Shown here piece after piece: positions 1-13,660 of a stretch of DNA of 64,000 nt. Numbering within the stretch: position 1 is the first letter of the stretch; each line of letters opens with the position of its first letter. The position numbers and the translations under genes are program-made. The DNA comes from Tyto alba (Eukaryota > Chordata > Aves > Strigiformes > Tytonidae), in the NCBI RefSeq assembly GCF_018691265.1, contig NW_024881295.1:18399904-18463903 (forward strand), given 5' to 3'. The notes beneath the pieces are model-generated. The model saw only the letters and a list, made by a program, of their open reading frames with translations, searched no databases and was not told where the DNA came from.

Positions 1-3000
1 TTATGGATATGAATCTAGTGACTTAAATCATGCAGATTCCTGTAAATGGCACTGCTAATGTAATACTTTACTTTCTGAAGCTTCCTCCCTACTATTGTCA
101 AGGAGAAGGGCAGGGGAAATCCTGTTTGTATGCTTATTTCAGGACAATCTTCTCCTGCTTGAACTCACATATTGAACATCAAGTTCTAACATTTTAATGA
201 GTGTCTAAACCATGCTTGTTGTAATGAAAGTTTAAGTTTTTAAAGCAAGATTTTAAGTTCTACATTAGTGTTTCACAACGTGCTGTATTACCTTGTGCCA
301 TACTGTACCAAACAACTTATGCAACCTGCAGAAGCTTTTGATTCAGATAGGTACTGCAGTTCTCCAAAACACAGCAAAGCAGTGCGCTGTGTTCTGCCCT
401 AGGAGAATGCCCTCCTTCACACGGCCTCTTAGAGCCACTATCCGCCTTGCAATGCAACTGAAAGGTTTGTCCTTGTAAACCAAAGCTGTGACAGGACCTT
501 GGAATACGAACCACAGGATCACGTTGAAAAGATACATCAACTTATGTTTTATACCGCAAGGATACTTAATCTTCTCATCAATGACAACTGGTCCAGGAGC
601 AGCTACTAAGGCGTCACACAGCATCCAGTCCTACCCACGCCAGCTGCTCACACAGCTTTCAAAGATTTCCCCTGCGCCCCTTTTCTGCCATGAGGGATAT
701 ATTGTAGGCAACCACCACAAATAGTGGGACCTTAAGATTTCCTTAAATAGCCAAAGTACTCAATGTCCCCTTTGTGAGGAGAGTTTTAGCAAGAGGGCTT
801 CCTCCTTCCTTGACCCCATGGATACCATGCATCAATTCTCATCAGAAGACAAGGTTTTAGTATCACTACTCCTCTTGAGGGACAGCTCAGGGATACTGGC
901 CAGAAAGGAGGGGGGAGAAGTGAATGGCAGGGAAGAACATGCAGCCTGAGCGCAGGACTCTGGAGGGGAGCACCCCCAAACCTCTCTGTCAGCCTGTGCC
1001 ACTGCTTCCCAGGTGCTCAGAGGTGCTGATCTGCTGAAGCCTCAGCCAACCACAACGTAAAACCACAAATTAAAATGGGACCTGGGAAGCTCTTTTTTTC
1101 TCTTCCTAGAAGGATTCTGGGGTCTCTCCCAGGAATTTCCTATAGGCAAGCCCAAACTTGAGGCCAGTAAACAACTACCTGCATACTTCATTGGCACACC
1201 TGCAGTGAGCAAACATGTTGAAAAACTGAGTCTTGCCACAGCAAACTGCCTCCTATGGAGGGCTGAAACTGGTGAGAAATAATAGCTACATAACAAATGA
1301 ACTGGATAAAATGAATACATCAAAGAGCAAAGTATTGATGGAATCATTCGCAAATGAATGAAAACCATATTGATGAGCCTATTACTTTGTTTCAACTGAA
1401 GTTGTGCTAAATAGCAGAGCAGTTTTGATTAATGCAGTGATTACATTGAACTTCAATCTGCTTAATCATTTATTTCTTCATATTCTTGCCTCTGTTTGAA
1501 GGATCATGGCTTGTTGAGCATGAGTAACCGTGCACTGAGAGGCTGCTGTACCATTTGCAACAGGTTTCCAAAACAGCAGCGGGCACCGGCTCCCTTTCAG
1601 AGGCAATGTATGCACTGCTGCTGCAGTTTCTTAAGACTACGGGAGGAGTCCAGCATCTTCCTGAGCTGGAATAGTTTCCTAATATTGTGTAAAAGAGCAG
1701 TAAGCATATTTTTCAAAAATGCCAAGTCTGACTGCACTGGTACAGTCTTCAGAATGTCAATCTGGCAGCCTCAAGGAAGCAATCCAAACAGCTACATCCT
1801 TCTCTCTCTCACTTCCCAAAATATCATCATATCTCAACAAACTATGACTCCCCCCGCCCCCAACTGACTAAACTACTTTCCAAAATAAGGTTAAAAGTTG
1901 CGATAGAAGTATAATACAGTGATAGGGATAAATCCCATCCATTAAACAGACTGATCACAGTTATACAGGCATCACCTGACTTATTTCACAGGCTGAGGAT
2001 GCTCCTGAAGAGAACTCTGGGTACATAGGAAACAGTAACACAAAATCTCCCTTTGATATCAGTAGAGGATGAAAAGCTGACTGGCCATTGCCCATGTCTG
2101 CCCGTCACAGCACATTGGGCTCAGCAGAAGGATGCATGTGTAGACACACAAGCTCCCTACTATTTCAGTATGCAAATCAACCTTTCCAAAGGGTAACCAT
2201 GAATATGTTCCCCCGTCAGGAGAGTCGTTTTATAATATTGTCGATAAATCATATTCCACAGCAACAGCGTCTACCAGCTCTTAGACAGGACGGACAGTAT
2301 ATCTGATCAGGACAGGAACTGCCATACGAGTTACGGGGTAATAGGAAGCACTCTGAATCCTCTTTGGCATTAGGTTGACCCTTTGGTGATCCAGGCAGAG
2401 ATGGATACACAGCACAGAACAGCATTTGTAGCTCAAGCTACTTAATCAACATGTGGGATTGCCTGAATGAGACAACTTAGGTTTTAATGCAGCCTTCCAA
2501 CTAAATTTAACCAAGTAATAGAACATATGGCAACAACTGTGGTTAGTCTTCTTACATTAAACTGGTACGTTTCAAAAAGGAAACTATTTTTCTTTCAAGA
2601 TGTAGCAAGGTAAGACAGACAGCAAAGAGAGTTTTAAGACCTTTTTCCTACTAGACAGGTTAAGTATCGTAAAGACAAAACCTGCAGAGCAGAGGACTCT
2701 TCTGAAGGGTATCTACTGCTGTCAGAGTAAGTCCTCTGAGGCCTCTTCCACCACACTTCCTCTGGCAAAAAAAGCTTACAGACCCTCAGATAACCCTCTC
2801 CTTTTTGCTACTGCAATACAAGAGTCAAAGATTGAAGAATAAGAAAACTTGTTTTGAAAATTGTTTTTGAAGGAAAAAATTTCAGGTACCAGAGAATGGA
2901 CTTAAGTCTTTGCAAATTGTCAATATTTGTTCCATGCTCCCACCCATGAGATTTTTAGCATGATAGTTCAGCTAAGTGTCACCAGACAGGCCAGTCCTGA

Positions 3001-3515
3001 TCAAGTCATGCACGTTCCTAAAATTTGTCATGAATGGTTGCAACTCTTCCTCCAGTCACTGCTTTGCCAGTGCTGCAATAACTGTCACCACCACATCAAA
3101 ACGACTCACTCAGTCCTCACTCACTGCTACAACAGAAGGACAATTTTTGCAGCCCATTTCAGAAGCCACCCATCACCTTGCAGAACTATGTGCTACTTGC
3201 ACTGTAGGGACAAAGACCTTGCAGCCCTGAAAAGCACTACTGTGGCTGATGACGTGCCACCTGCTAGCTACAAAAGGAAAGAAAAAAGGACAGCTGTCAC
3301 TCATTAGTCACTTTAAGACCACTGAACATTTTGGTGAATGTGGATGTAACTGAGCTTGTGCTTTCACAGCACAAACCAAGCCTTCTGAATAAGCTTGTGG
3401 TAAATGACTCTGCATCAGAGCCATATCACAAGACAAATGTAAATTCTGTACACATTTAAGAAACACTGTGATTTGGCCTGTCAGAGGTTTAATGTAAGAT
3501 CATCTTGTAGTACAA

Positions 3516-3543
3516 ATATATATATAAATATATATATATATAT
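3516..3543. repeat. (AT)n microsatellite
   Basis: Near-perfect AT dinucleotide run with one interruption (ATATAAATAT). Confidence 0.95.
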
Positions 3544-3706
3544 TGGTAATCCCTATACATCACCTATCTCAACAAATTCTCTTAGAAACATTCATCAAAA
3601 GCACTCCCATTTATGTTTTTTTACTTCTTACCTCATAGATTTTGAAATATGGATTTTATATTCAGAGTTCTAAGGAAGTTAAGAATGTTATCTTGTCTTA
3701 TCATGG

Positions 3707-3727
3707 ACACACACACACACACACACA
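3707..3727. repeat. (AC)n microsatellite
   Basis: About ten AC dinucleotides, followed by A-rich AAACAAATAAA. Confidence 0.95.
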
Positions 3728-6266
3728 AACAAATAAAACCACCAAAAGATTGATCTATTGTTTCATGTTTCCATAACTTTCTGTTAGTGAACTCGGGGAC
3801 AGAGTGAGAGAATCAGGTGTCAAAATTTCTAGCATTAATATAAGTGAAAAGTTTGGAGAGATTTAGAGGATCACTCCTGGTGGAATAATAGGACTTGTGG
3901 AATAATGATGCTCTCGAACAAATATTAGAATCAGTTGTCATGGACCACAGCAAAAAGCCACTGCACATTCTTCATCTTCAAGGGCCCTGGTACCAAACGA
4001 AGTAGGCTTCTTTGCCTGGACCACTGACTGGACACCCCATGGAAAAGATTATTACATTTATTTAATTCTCAGATCTGGTGCAGGACAAACACACACAAAA
4101 AGCCATTAAGCTTCCATGATTCTTCTTGAAGCTGTACCTGTTGGACATCAAGGTCATTGCCTCTTCTCTAGAACTATCAGAAAACTCCACTGAAGTACAA
4201 TCTAGTAGGGGGAAAGGGTCACAGAGAGCTGTGAGCCTGCAGAAACTCCATTTTCTAGCAACCCAGGTTATTTGGGGTCCCTTCAGCTGTGATGGAAGAG
4301 AGGAACTTGATCTGCACATGCATCTTTACACACACACTTCCCCACTGATCTGGAGAAAGAACAGCTACCACTACCCTCAGCGTCCCAGGGATTGTGCATC
4401 TTTGCTTTAAAGATTTTTTTTACCGTTTTGTAAAACAATTTGACTTTCAGCATCACCAACTTGTCACTCTTCTGTCTGATAATCTTATTTCCCTTATAAC
4501 CTGGAAAAACTATCAGGTCTTTTATTGGTTTTGTCCATTTCTTAGGCTACAGAGGACTTCTCCCCTACAAACTTCTGCAACTTCATGTTTCCAAACAGCA
4601 GTCTGTACTCCGGTTTTAGTGTAGCTTTTCACCTCAAACTTTGTATCTGGGCTATTTTAATGTGGTGCACTGAACAAAAAACAAACCTAAAAAATAACCT
4701 TAGGTTAGGAAGAAACTCTATTCTTCATGCCACCACCTCCAAACACTATTCATTGCACATAAAGTCATTTCCTCTGGGTCCAACAGAAGCACACGCCAAC
4801 TCCCTTAACCCAGGGCTGGAATCTCACACACCCACAGAGGCACACCCACCCCCTCAGATAAACTATATCACTCTTCCCCTGACTGTATTAAATTCCTCCT
4901 TTTTGTCAGCACATCTTACTAATCAGTATTTTGGATAGCATAAGCAGAAAGCTCTCGTTCTAGGACTGAGAACACAAACCCATCAGAGAGCTTGCCTGTT
5001 TTCACAAAGAAGTTACATAGTCTTCTGTCTTGTTCTGTTGATTGAAATTTGACTCGCTTCTCAGAGGCGTCTCAGACACATTCAAATGTTAAATTCAAAT
5101 ATATCTGACCAACTTGAGGTCTCCACCTTTTTACCTTAAAAACTTTGAAATGTTGGCATTCGTTCTGAACCAAAGCAACATGCGTTTTACAAGGTTATTA
5201 AAACAACCTTCCTGCCCAGGCTTGAGCCTGTGCCCTCCAATTTCCTTCTCCACCTCAATTTATCTTCCTCCAATTGAAATCACTGTTACAGCAGATAAGG
5301 TTTATCAAATTTATCAAACAAAAACAGCAGCTCCTACATCCACAGCTCCAAATGAACTCAAATGGAAGGCATTCATTTGCCCACCGCTCCTCCCCTTTCC
5401 AATTAAAATAACAACTAATTTGGAAGGATGTCAGTCCCCTACCATCTCGCTAGGCAGGCTGAAACTGCTCAGCACAGAACTGGTTCAGAACCGTCCAACT
5501 GTACACGTAAAAAACCTCAGCTTTCACAGCCAACGCTTTCATTTTCCTGTACAAATAACACATTTCTTCCAGTAGACTGCAGGAAAGACAGAACATAAAG
5601 CTCCTTGGAACCTACAGTCAATGCCACATCAGGATTAAAATTCAGGATTTAGACTCCTCTACTATACCCTTATTCTTCCAGGCACAAATAATGCTCCTAT
5701 GTAATGGGATGTGAAAACTCTTGGCTTCCTCTCACAGCTCCCAAGTAATCTCAGTTTTCCATCTCCATAAAGGCTGGATCAGGTCAGATGCATTCTCCAG
5801 GGCACAGCTTGCACAGCAGCTGTCCGGATGGTGCTGAGCACACACACAGACCTCCGCAAGGAAGAAAATCCCTGTGGTGGCAAACTGTGCTGCCTGCAGT
5901 AAGCAATTCATTTTGTGCATTGGACATGTGCCCAAATGTCCCAAACTGACTCAGAAGAAGGAAATGACCCACCATCACCACCAGGTCAAGAAGGCATTTC
6001 AGTGCTGATTCTCCAGTTCACACAGCATTTGCTCAGCATTTTTTATCACCTCGCTGCAGCTTTGCATGCTGCTGACTAGCGAAGGCAGAGGTTGAAAGTC
6101 CTACGCCAGGGCTTGTTCCAGCTTGGCAAATTCAAATAAGTACAGCAGAAAAGTTCTCCTCCGATAGAGCCAAAGCTTCTTTGGCTAAACCAGCTAAATC
6201 AACTGCTGTTTCTACAAATTATGTTTCCACCATTTTTGTTCTCACTCTGAAGTATTTTATATGCTG

Positions 6267-6331
6267 CCCCCCCCCCCCTTTTTTGTTCTGGTTTTTTTTT
6301 TTTGTTTGATTGGTTGGTTTTGTTTTTTTAA
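6267..6331. repeat. C-run followed by T-rich low-complexity tract
   Basis: Twelve C followed by T runs interspersed with G (TTTTG, GGTTGGTTTTG). Confidence 0.9.
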
Positions 6332-8311
6332 AGGTGTACATGATGCAAAGACCACACAGAATGAGAAGATACAGAGGATCGTATAGCTACCACTGCGAAA
6401 AGTTTGATAGCTCGCAAGGAGTAGTATATACACATGTTGCCAAAAGTCAGGAGACCACAAATGGACCATAAAGAACATGCTGGTTTCTTAAATGCAGCAT
6501 TCATTTTAAATACAGTGACAACACAACCACCTAGAAGTACTTGATGCATCATCATTGACTACTGCATCGCATTATGAAGATTTTTCTTAAACAAAACCCT
6601 TTCAATTTTAATCTGCTCCTCTTAAGTTAATGAAGACACTTATGTGAAGCTTGTTGTGCCACCCTTTATTTTAGTGGAAGAGAGCCCAGACAGTCTCAGC
6701 TTTGGCAATTTAAACTTAACTGCGTGGAAATGTTGGGCTTCCTCAGACATATCTCCAAGGGTCCCATATAGGTTTTAGGACTTGACACCATGGCATTGTT
6801 GCACCTAGAAGGAGATGCAAAGCTTTTCTGCTGCTTGAAAGGAGCTAGAGGAAGCTGGATGGGCTCACTCCTGAGGCATACATTTGATGGCTGAACCATC
6901 ACGTGTCTCCAAAGAAAATCACCAGCATCAGGTATCCTGAGATGGCTAGATTACATGGCAGGACCTGACAAGCCCTTCCTTGGCAAAATACTTAAACTCC
7001 ACAAAATGGCCAGGCAGAGCACCTTGGAGCCTGTATTAGCAGAAGCAGCTGCCTACTACACATCAGCTCTGGTCTTTATGTAAGAGCTGGGTACACCCTC
7101 ATTTAAGTTAACCCGATTGACCAGGACTGCCACTTCTCCAGGCCTCAGGTATTTATCTGGAGTGTTTTCCAGGATTGCTGTGCCACCTTTTGCACCCTGA
7201 AGACCTCAGCTCCTCAGAAGCAAGACAGGGACTTCTACTGCAAGCGGCCATCCCTCAGCACAGGTGCTCCACCCCAGGTGCAGGACCGACCACCTCTGAC
7301 AAAAATATTCCTGATGTGTTTGAGGATGGGATCTCCAAGGAAGATAGATGCTCTTCTTCACCTCTCAAGATGAAGAATCCCACCCTTGAGGAGTAAACGT
7401 GGAAGGTTAGGAAGGGGTGGAAGAATTGACCTTGGCAAAGCCACACCACTGGTGTGGTCTCCCCAGGCAGTCAGGGGCTGCTCTGCAGGAACCATTAACG
7501 GACTTCAGAGGCAAATCTGGCAGAGGGGCAGGCTACCGCTTCCTGCAGCGGAAAGCTCGGTACAGAACCAGGCCACCACATCAAAGGCAGTCACTTTATT
7601 CATTTAATTCCCTCAGAAAAACCTTTCTCTCTTCAAAGCTGCCTGCATGGAAGAAAAGCCCTCCTCGCTCAAGCCGTGCTGGCTCAGGTGCAGAGCTGTG
7701 AGGGAAGCCAGGGCAGAGGAATCCGAGCTGGTCGTGAGGCTCACGGCCGTGTTTCCATCTGCCCAGCAGCGGGCAGGGCAAGGCAGGCAAGCTGGCAGCC
7801 CCCTCTCCTGCACCAGCCCCCCAGCGCCATGCCGTTCAACAGGGCTGGGAGCGAGTTTGGAGAAAAGGTTAATTCCAGGAACGGTCAGAAAAATACAGCA
7901 CTCTGGCGATGAAAGCACGAGTCCCCCCACACAGCTTGCCAGCTTTCTGCGAGTGGCTGGCAACCCGCAGAAACAAAGAAAAAGTGTTGGAGGCAAATGG
8001 TGGTTTGCAGGAGGGTGCCGAGATGCCCGGGATGGCTACGGAGGCAGGCCTTTCTGGCAGAGTGCCTGGGCTGTTGTGTTTTGGGGGCGAATGGAAGGTG
8101 CCAGTTTCTTTTGGCTGCCACCACAGTCTTAATGTGACATTCAGCAGGAGCATGTCGACTCGCTTGCCACGAGGGGAGCTTTGCACTTCCAGCTCCACCT
8201 TCAGTGACGCGTGTGTGTACCTCCACAGCTACTACAGCCACACCAGTCACTTCCTTTAGTGAGAAACGCACCATAAGAGTGTTAGGAAAGACTGGATCAA
8301 CACATCCATAT

Positions 8312-8332
8312 CCCCCCCCCCCCCCCCCCCCC
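8312..8332. repeat. Poly-C run of 21
   Basis: Uninterrupted C homopolymer. On the - strand it is a G21 tract with quadruplex potential. Its length is likely to be unstable or mis-called in assembly. Confidence 0.95.
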
Positions 8333-9108
8333 AATATTGCATCAGGAGAGCAACCAGATAAATAAACAGGCAAGACAGGATTGTGAGCCAGGACCTCTCT
8401 ATCAGTGCTGGCAGTCCTGCTCGTCTCCAGTTGGAAGGAAGAAAACTGCAGAGGCTTTACTCATTATTTTTTGCTAAATCCTGCAGCAGGACGTTTTCCT
8501 GCCCTCCAGACCTGGATTGCACAGCTCTGTGCTACCTCCAGTAGTTATACATAGAAACAATCCATTAACAGTCGGGTTAATACATGGCACATAAATAGAT
8601 CGTACTTGTCAGCATGTCTAAGCCCTACAGGTTGGCTGGCCATTTTATTTAAGAGACTCTGTAGTGGGATCACTGCAGGGAAGTAGGAATTTCCAGTCTA
8701 AATACAGGGGCAGAATATGATCAGCTGTTTTTTTTTCTGTTGTTTTTAAGAGAGTACAAGACAAAACTTCAGCACAAGTGAAAAAATCAAATGAAGGCTG
8801 AACATTATTTCTTCTCCAATCTGTGCCTTATATGCTTTTATATCAGAACAAATGCAAACAATACGAATGCAGACAGACACTGCATTTCAGAGAGCTTGGG
8901 TGGGGGCTGCACACAAGAATAGAACACACTTGGGGGATGAGTACATGTAGTCTAAAATACAAGTAATTTAGAAGACATCAACCCATCACTGATGATATTT
9001 GGATGTCCAGCTTGCCTGGGGGAGGGCAAAAGGAGAGAGTCCTGCTGTTAATAAACTGTGCTTAGTCTCTAAATTAAAAGCTCAAATACAAAGGCTCAGC
9101 AGTTCAAG

Positions 9109-9131
9109 AAAAAAAAAAAAAAAAAAAAAAA
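9109..9131. repeat. Poly-A run of 23
   Basis: A homopolymer with no recognisable retroposed sequence immediately upstream. Confidence 0.95.
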
Positions 9132-12100
9132 TCAACTTTTTCAGCATGCAAGCTGCATCCCTTCTCCACAAAAACTTGCTTTTAGAAACAGATGGCAGCC
9201 TGCAAGACCTACAAATCCTTTGTCTGGAGTGGCAAACTAGGCCCTATTGCCCATCAAAGTCAACCGTCACATTGTGAAGCACTGACCCTAACAAATCCAT
9301 TATGTTTCTTTCTACTACAATGCTAAACCAGACAAAATGAGTCAGACTTAATAGGAAAGGGTGAGGGATTTTAAATCCCTTTCCCCCCCATCCCCACAAA
9401 AATAATGACAAGGGGGAGAGTCTGCATTGACCCTTCACTTGGGAGCCCTGCCAAACCCTGCCATTAGGGCTGCCCATTTGGGCCAGGCTGCCCAAAGGAG
9501 GATGGATTTGGGGTTGAAGCATTTATGCAGCGCTGTGCAACAGCTTTGAAGTCAGCACACTCTGTCAGTCAAACTACCCACACAGTCAAGAGCAAATATC
9601 CCAAGCAGCAAAGAAAGGCCCTTATGCTAGCTGAATAATTAGGTCTGATGTGCTTTGTAGTTCCTCAGCCCTCCCTTCCAAGCTCTGCAGACACACAGCA
9701 CAGAGACGGGAGAGACAGGGAAAGCTCTTCACAGGTAGCTGCAGGGAAAAGAATATAATGCTTTTTCTCCTGTGTCAGCTGAACTCAGCCAATGGAAAGA
9801 GAAACGTAAAGAAATAGGAGCTCATATCAAAGAGCTGCTGCCTTCAGTCAAGGGAAGAAACAACAGAGAAGCCTGCTGAGGAGGTGACGGATGGGGCGAT
9901 GGCGTGGAAAGGATCGAAAAGCCTTTTCCCTGCTATGGGTATTTGGTGCATCTTGACACACACACAAAAGGAAACACCCATCACTGGTACTGTCAGACAC
10001 CTCCCAGCAAGGAATACTTTTCTCAAAGAGAAAATCTCTCTCACCAACAGTGGGTCCAGTTTATGAACAAACCAACTGCTTTCATCTTTCATATTTAAAA
10101 ACGAGATACAACAAAAAAGTCAATGTTCTCCAAGCAACAGATTGGTTGGATTCTTCACACACTCATAGAAATTGCCTCCCATCCCCCTTTACTGGTTTTC
10201 CTGGGCATAAAACAATCTCTCAAGGACATGGCAACGACGATGCTCAAATTCAAAGCGCCGAGATCAAACACACGAAGCTGACGCTCATTACGGCTAAATT
10301 ATGTCACCTATCTGAAGGCTCAAGCTTATTATTTAAGACAATGCAATAGTCATTAATCACAGGCATTGTGTACTGCTCGAAAGGCGTCTAGAAAGCTAAA
10401 GAATACAACAGAGATTTATTATACTACAGTGCCAGATTTAATTACATGGTTTTCTCCTCAGTATCTCGCCACTTGTAGTTCACCACCTGTTTGCACCAGA
10501 GGACCTGAAATAAAGAAGTGCTGGCCCTCGAGGCTAGGCATGCAAGACAGGGCTTGTGCTAAGCTTTTGCTATGACTGTTTCAGTAGACTAGTGGGCAAA
10601 GAGAACGGACCGTTTCGAGGGCAGCTGGCAGGCAAACCACTTGCCTACGTAGAGCTATTGTTTTTATTCTGAAGTTTTAAACTTCCAGTTCCTTTTCATA
10701 TATATTTATGTGCAGAAAAAGTACGCTGTTGAGCCCATGCACAAAGAGAAACAACTCCATCTTCTTTCTAAAGCTGCAGTGTGAAGATTCATGCCCTCAC
10801 CATCACAACAATGTATTTAAGCAGTACGTCTGTCTGCTGGCAGCCTTTTGAGTTTGCATTTTCTTCTATAAATATTTAACGTAGAAGAACTGTTCATGTT
10901 ACCCACTTTGCCCGAAGTGTTTTGACAGCCATGCTCACCACATGACAATGATGCTCTATTTAACACTGCAGCTGCAGACAGGAGGATTTGGTTTCAGTTT
11001 TATACAATATTATGAAACCGATGACCTCCCACAAAATAAACCAAATAATACATTTTTAAGGAGTAGAATTTAAATGCATTAACAAGACAATCATCAGTAA
11101 GCCACTGCAAGAAACAAAACCAGAAATTTAAGTTCTGAATGCGAGAGTTTGCTTAAATTTAGCTGCAATCCCTTCTTTATTAAACATATTCAGAAAGTGA
11201 AAATAAAAGACAATCAACCATGAAAAAGCTAAGTAGACTCCTGAAGTGGTTTCTCTTAAGGCTAGAATAATTTCTAAACTTTCTGAACCGCAAATTATCA
11301 TTGGCCCTCAGAGATCTCTACATGCTTTTACCAACCAGTTAATTTAATCTGCTCAAAAGAAGATGGCTCGGTGGACCGCTTGGCCAGCCCTAAGGGAGGT
11401 TTGGCCCCAACCTCTCTCTAACTTACTGAGACTCTAGCATAGTCTAGCAGCAACTAACCAAGAGTCAGTCTTTCACATCCAAAGATCACAACATTCTTCA
11501 GGTGGAGAAAGTTCAGGGAAACAAAAAGGTTTAAATAACCCAGCCGGTCAAACCCACACAAAACAGCTCTGCTACTGTTAGTGACACGGAGAGGCATTTT
11601 AAAATGCTCACCTTAACATGGAATCACTTAAGCACTGCTTGGACAAAATATGTAGAGGTAACATAAGAAAGAGAAACTGAGTCAGCAACGTTTATCCTTT
11701 TTGATTTCCACCCTCTGGCCCCCAAGTACAGTCTCAGTTACCCAGGGGCTCATTAATGCATTCATCTATTACAAGCTTGATGGAAGCATGGAGCAATGCC
11801 ACTTTGGTAGGAGCAGGTTAATCAAGCGTAGATTGCCAACCTCCCAATGCACTGCAAGACAATGCCATCTCCTTCCAGGCCATTTCAGTGGACAGATTCA
11901 GTTAAATATTGCCATTTACTTCCAAGATAATTCAAAAGTGCAGAGTGATTAGACATCCCTTGCAGTGCTTTTTACCAAAGTTACTAAAAATTTAATGCAT
12001 TTAATACAGTTTTATGACTCCTTATGCATCATTGATTCCTAACAGTATTATCAGAAAGGTCAGAATAGTTTTTTTAAGAAAATAAAACATGATGATGAGC

Positions 12101-12202
12101 TGGTTTGTTTTTAAATGTGGGAAGGGGGAAGATTAAGAAAGAAAAATAAAGTAGAGAACCCCCTTCCCCAGCACATTCTGCTGCTGTATCTCCCATTCAG
12201 TA

Positions 12203-12206
<4 letters not shown>

Positions 12207-12233
<27 letters not shown>
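12207..12233. repeat. Poly-G run of 27
   Basis: Uninterrupted G homopolymer on the + strand. It should be able to form G-quadruplexes. Confidence 0.95.
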
Positions 12234-12917
12234 AAGTGCCTTTTCCATAGCACCAACACAGCCAAGGTCCTACATCCTTTCATTGAGCCCGAGGAAGGAC
12301 TTGGACCCAGCAAACAACCATCCTTGCATTGCTATTTGTTGTCAAACATAGCTTTGCTCCCACTGCCTGTTATTGCACTGTAAGATCTGTAGCGGAATTG
12401 CTCCCCTAACAAATACTCTTCATTTGAGACTTGAGAAGGAAAGACTAAGAACGATGGCATGAACACAGCTGTATAGTTTCACAGGTATGGGTGAAGAGCA
12501 CTGGGAATTATGCGACAGGACACCAGGACATCTCTCATCTGTAGTTCCTTTTGCTCACAGCAGCTTGTTAGCTCTGATCTTCCCTCCTTCCCCTTCAGTA
12601 CCAAGAGTTACCCTCATTCCCCGACCCACCAGATGGGCAGGAGGCAATTCATGCTCTGCTTGGATCCCAGCTACGCTCCTGCCAATTAGCCTGCCAAGAT
12701 ACCCACGTGGAGGGGCCTCCCTTGCTTTATAAAGTGCTGTTGCTTTTCCCTCAGCCTTTGTATTATTGGAAGGTTAATTAGGATCTCTGCTCTAGCTGCA
12801 GGGACTTCACCTAAAAAAAAAAAATCCCGTATCTTTTCAATTTCACCGCTGACAAAATTAAATTGACCTATGGGCTCACAAGTTGGTAGATAAGGATACA
12901 GATTGTTTTGGGGGATT

Positions 12918-12950
12918 GGTTTTTTTTTTTTTACTTTAAAAAAAAAAACC
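12918..12950. repeat. Poly-T/poly-A inverted repeat
   Basis: GG plus 13 T, a five-base spacer (ACTTT), then 11 A plus CC. The arms are self-complementary and could fold as a hairpin. Confidence 0.85.
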
Positions 12951-13585
12951 AACAAAAAGAAAAAGGAAAACAGGTCTAGTGTGATCACATTATCAATCAC
13001 ACAAGCCAAGTTTTGAGTGCGATAACACTACACTATTAACAACACAGATGGTCTCCTGCTTAGTGTCAGCTTCCCTTTTGCAGTGCACCACAAGCAATGC
13101 TGGGACACAGTCATAAGTCATTGCCACGAATTGCTGACAAATTATTAACCAATAACTGAAACCCAAGACAGATTTTGAATTGCAAATAGTTCTCAGATCT
13201 TCACCACTATCAGATATGAAATATCTTGGACACTCCACTGTGATAGTTACTCCAAGCAACTAATTGTCAGCTCTGGGACAGACCTAAATCTGTGCCTTTT
13301 CTCCCCGACTCCTGGACAAATGCTTCTTCCAGCACTAGCACAGACCTGCAGGCGAGGAGCATGAATACATCCAGGCCCCAAGACAAGATGTTTTCTCATT
13401 CTTATTCCTGCCGAAAGCACAAGAGCTGAACTAATCAGGGCCCCAAGCCCCTGGGTCACAGCCAGGGCACTCGCGCCAGGGTCCTCAGCTCTTTCTCACC
13501 TGCTGACAGGGACAAAGCAGGGCTGAGGGGTCTGAGCTCATTAAGGCAGAGTTTTCATGGGAAGTTCAGCCCACATTAAACTAGA

Positions 13586-13660
13586 GGGGTTTTTTGTTGT
13601 TGTTTTGTTGTTTTTTTTGGTTGGGGTTTGTTCTTTTTTTTTTTTTAAAAAAAAACAACA
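13586..13660. repeat. T/G-rich tract ending in a T-run/A-run junction
   Basis: GTT and TTTTG motifs pass into about 14 T directly abutting 9 A, then CAACA. Confidence 0.85.

Noticed and set aside
5114..5575. 153-codon + strand frame
   Set aside because: No similarity to a known family, no splice or codon-bias support, and it lies within the presumed DENND5B intron. Chance open frame.
7613..8373. Several overlapping frames of 110-160 codons on both strands
   Set aside because: Mutually overlapping in moderately GC-rich intron DNA. None has a recognisable domain.
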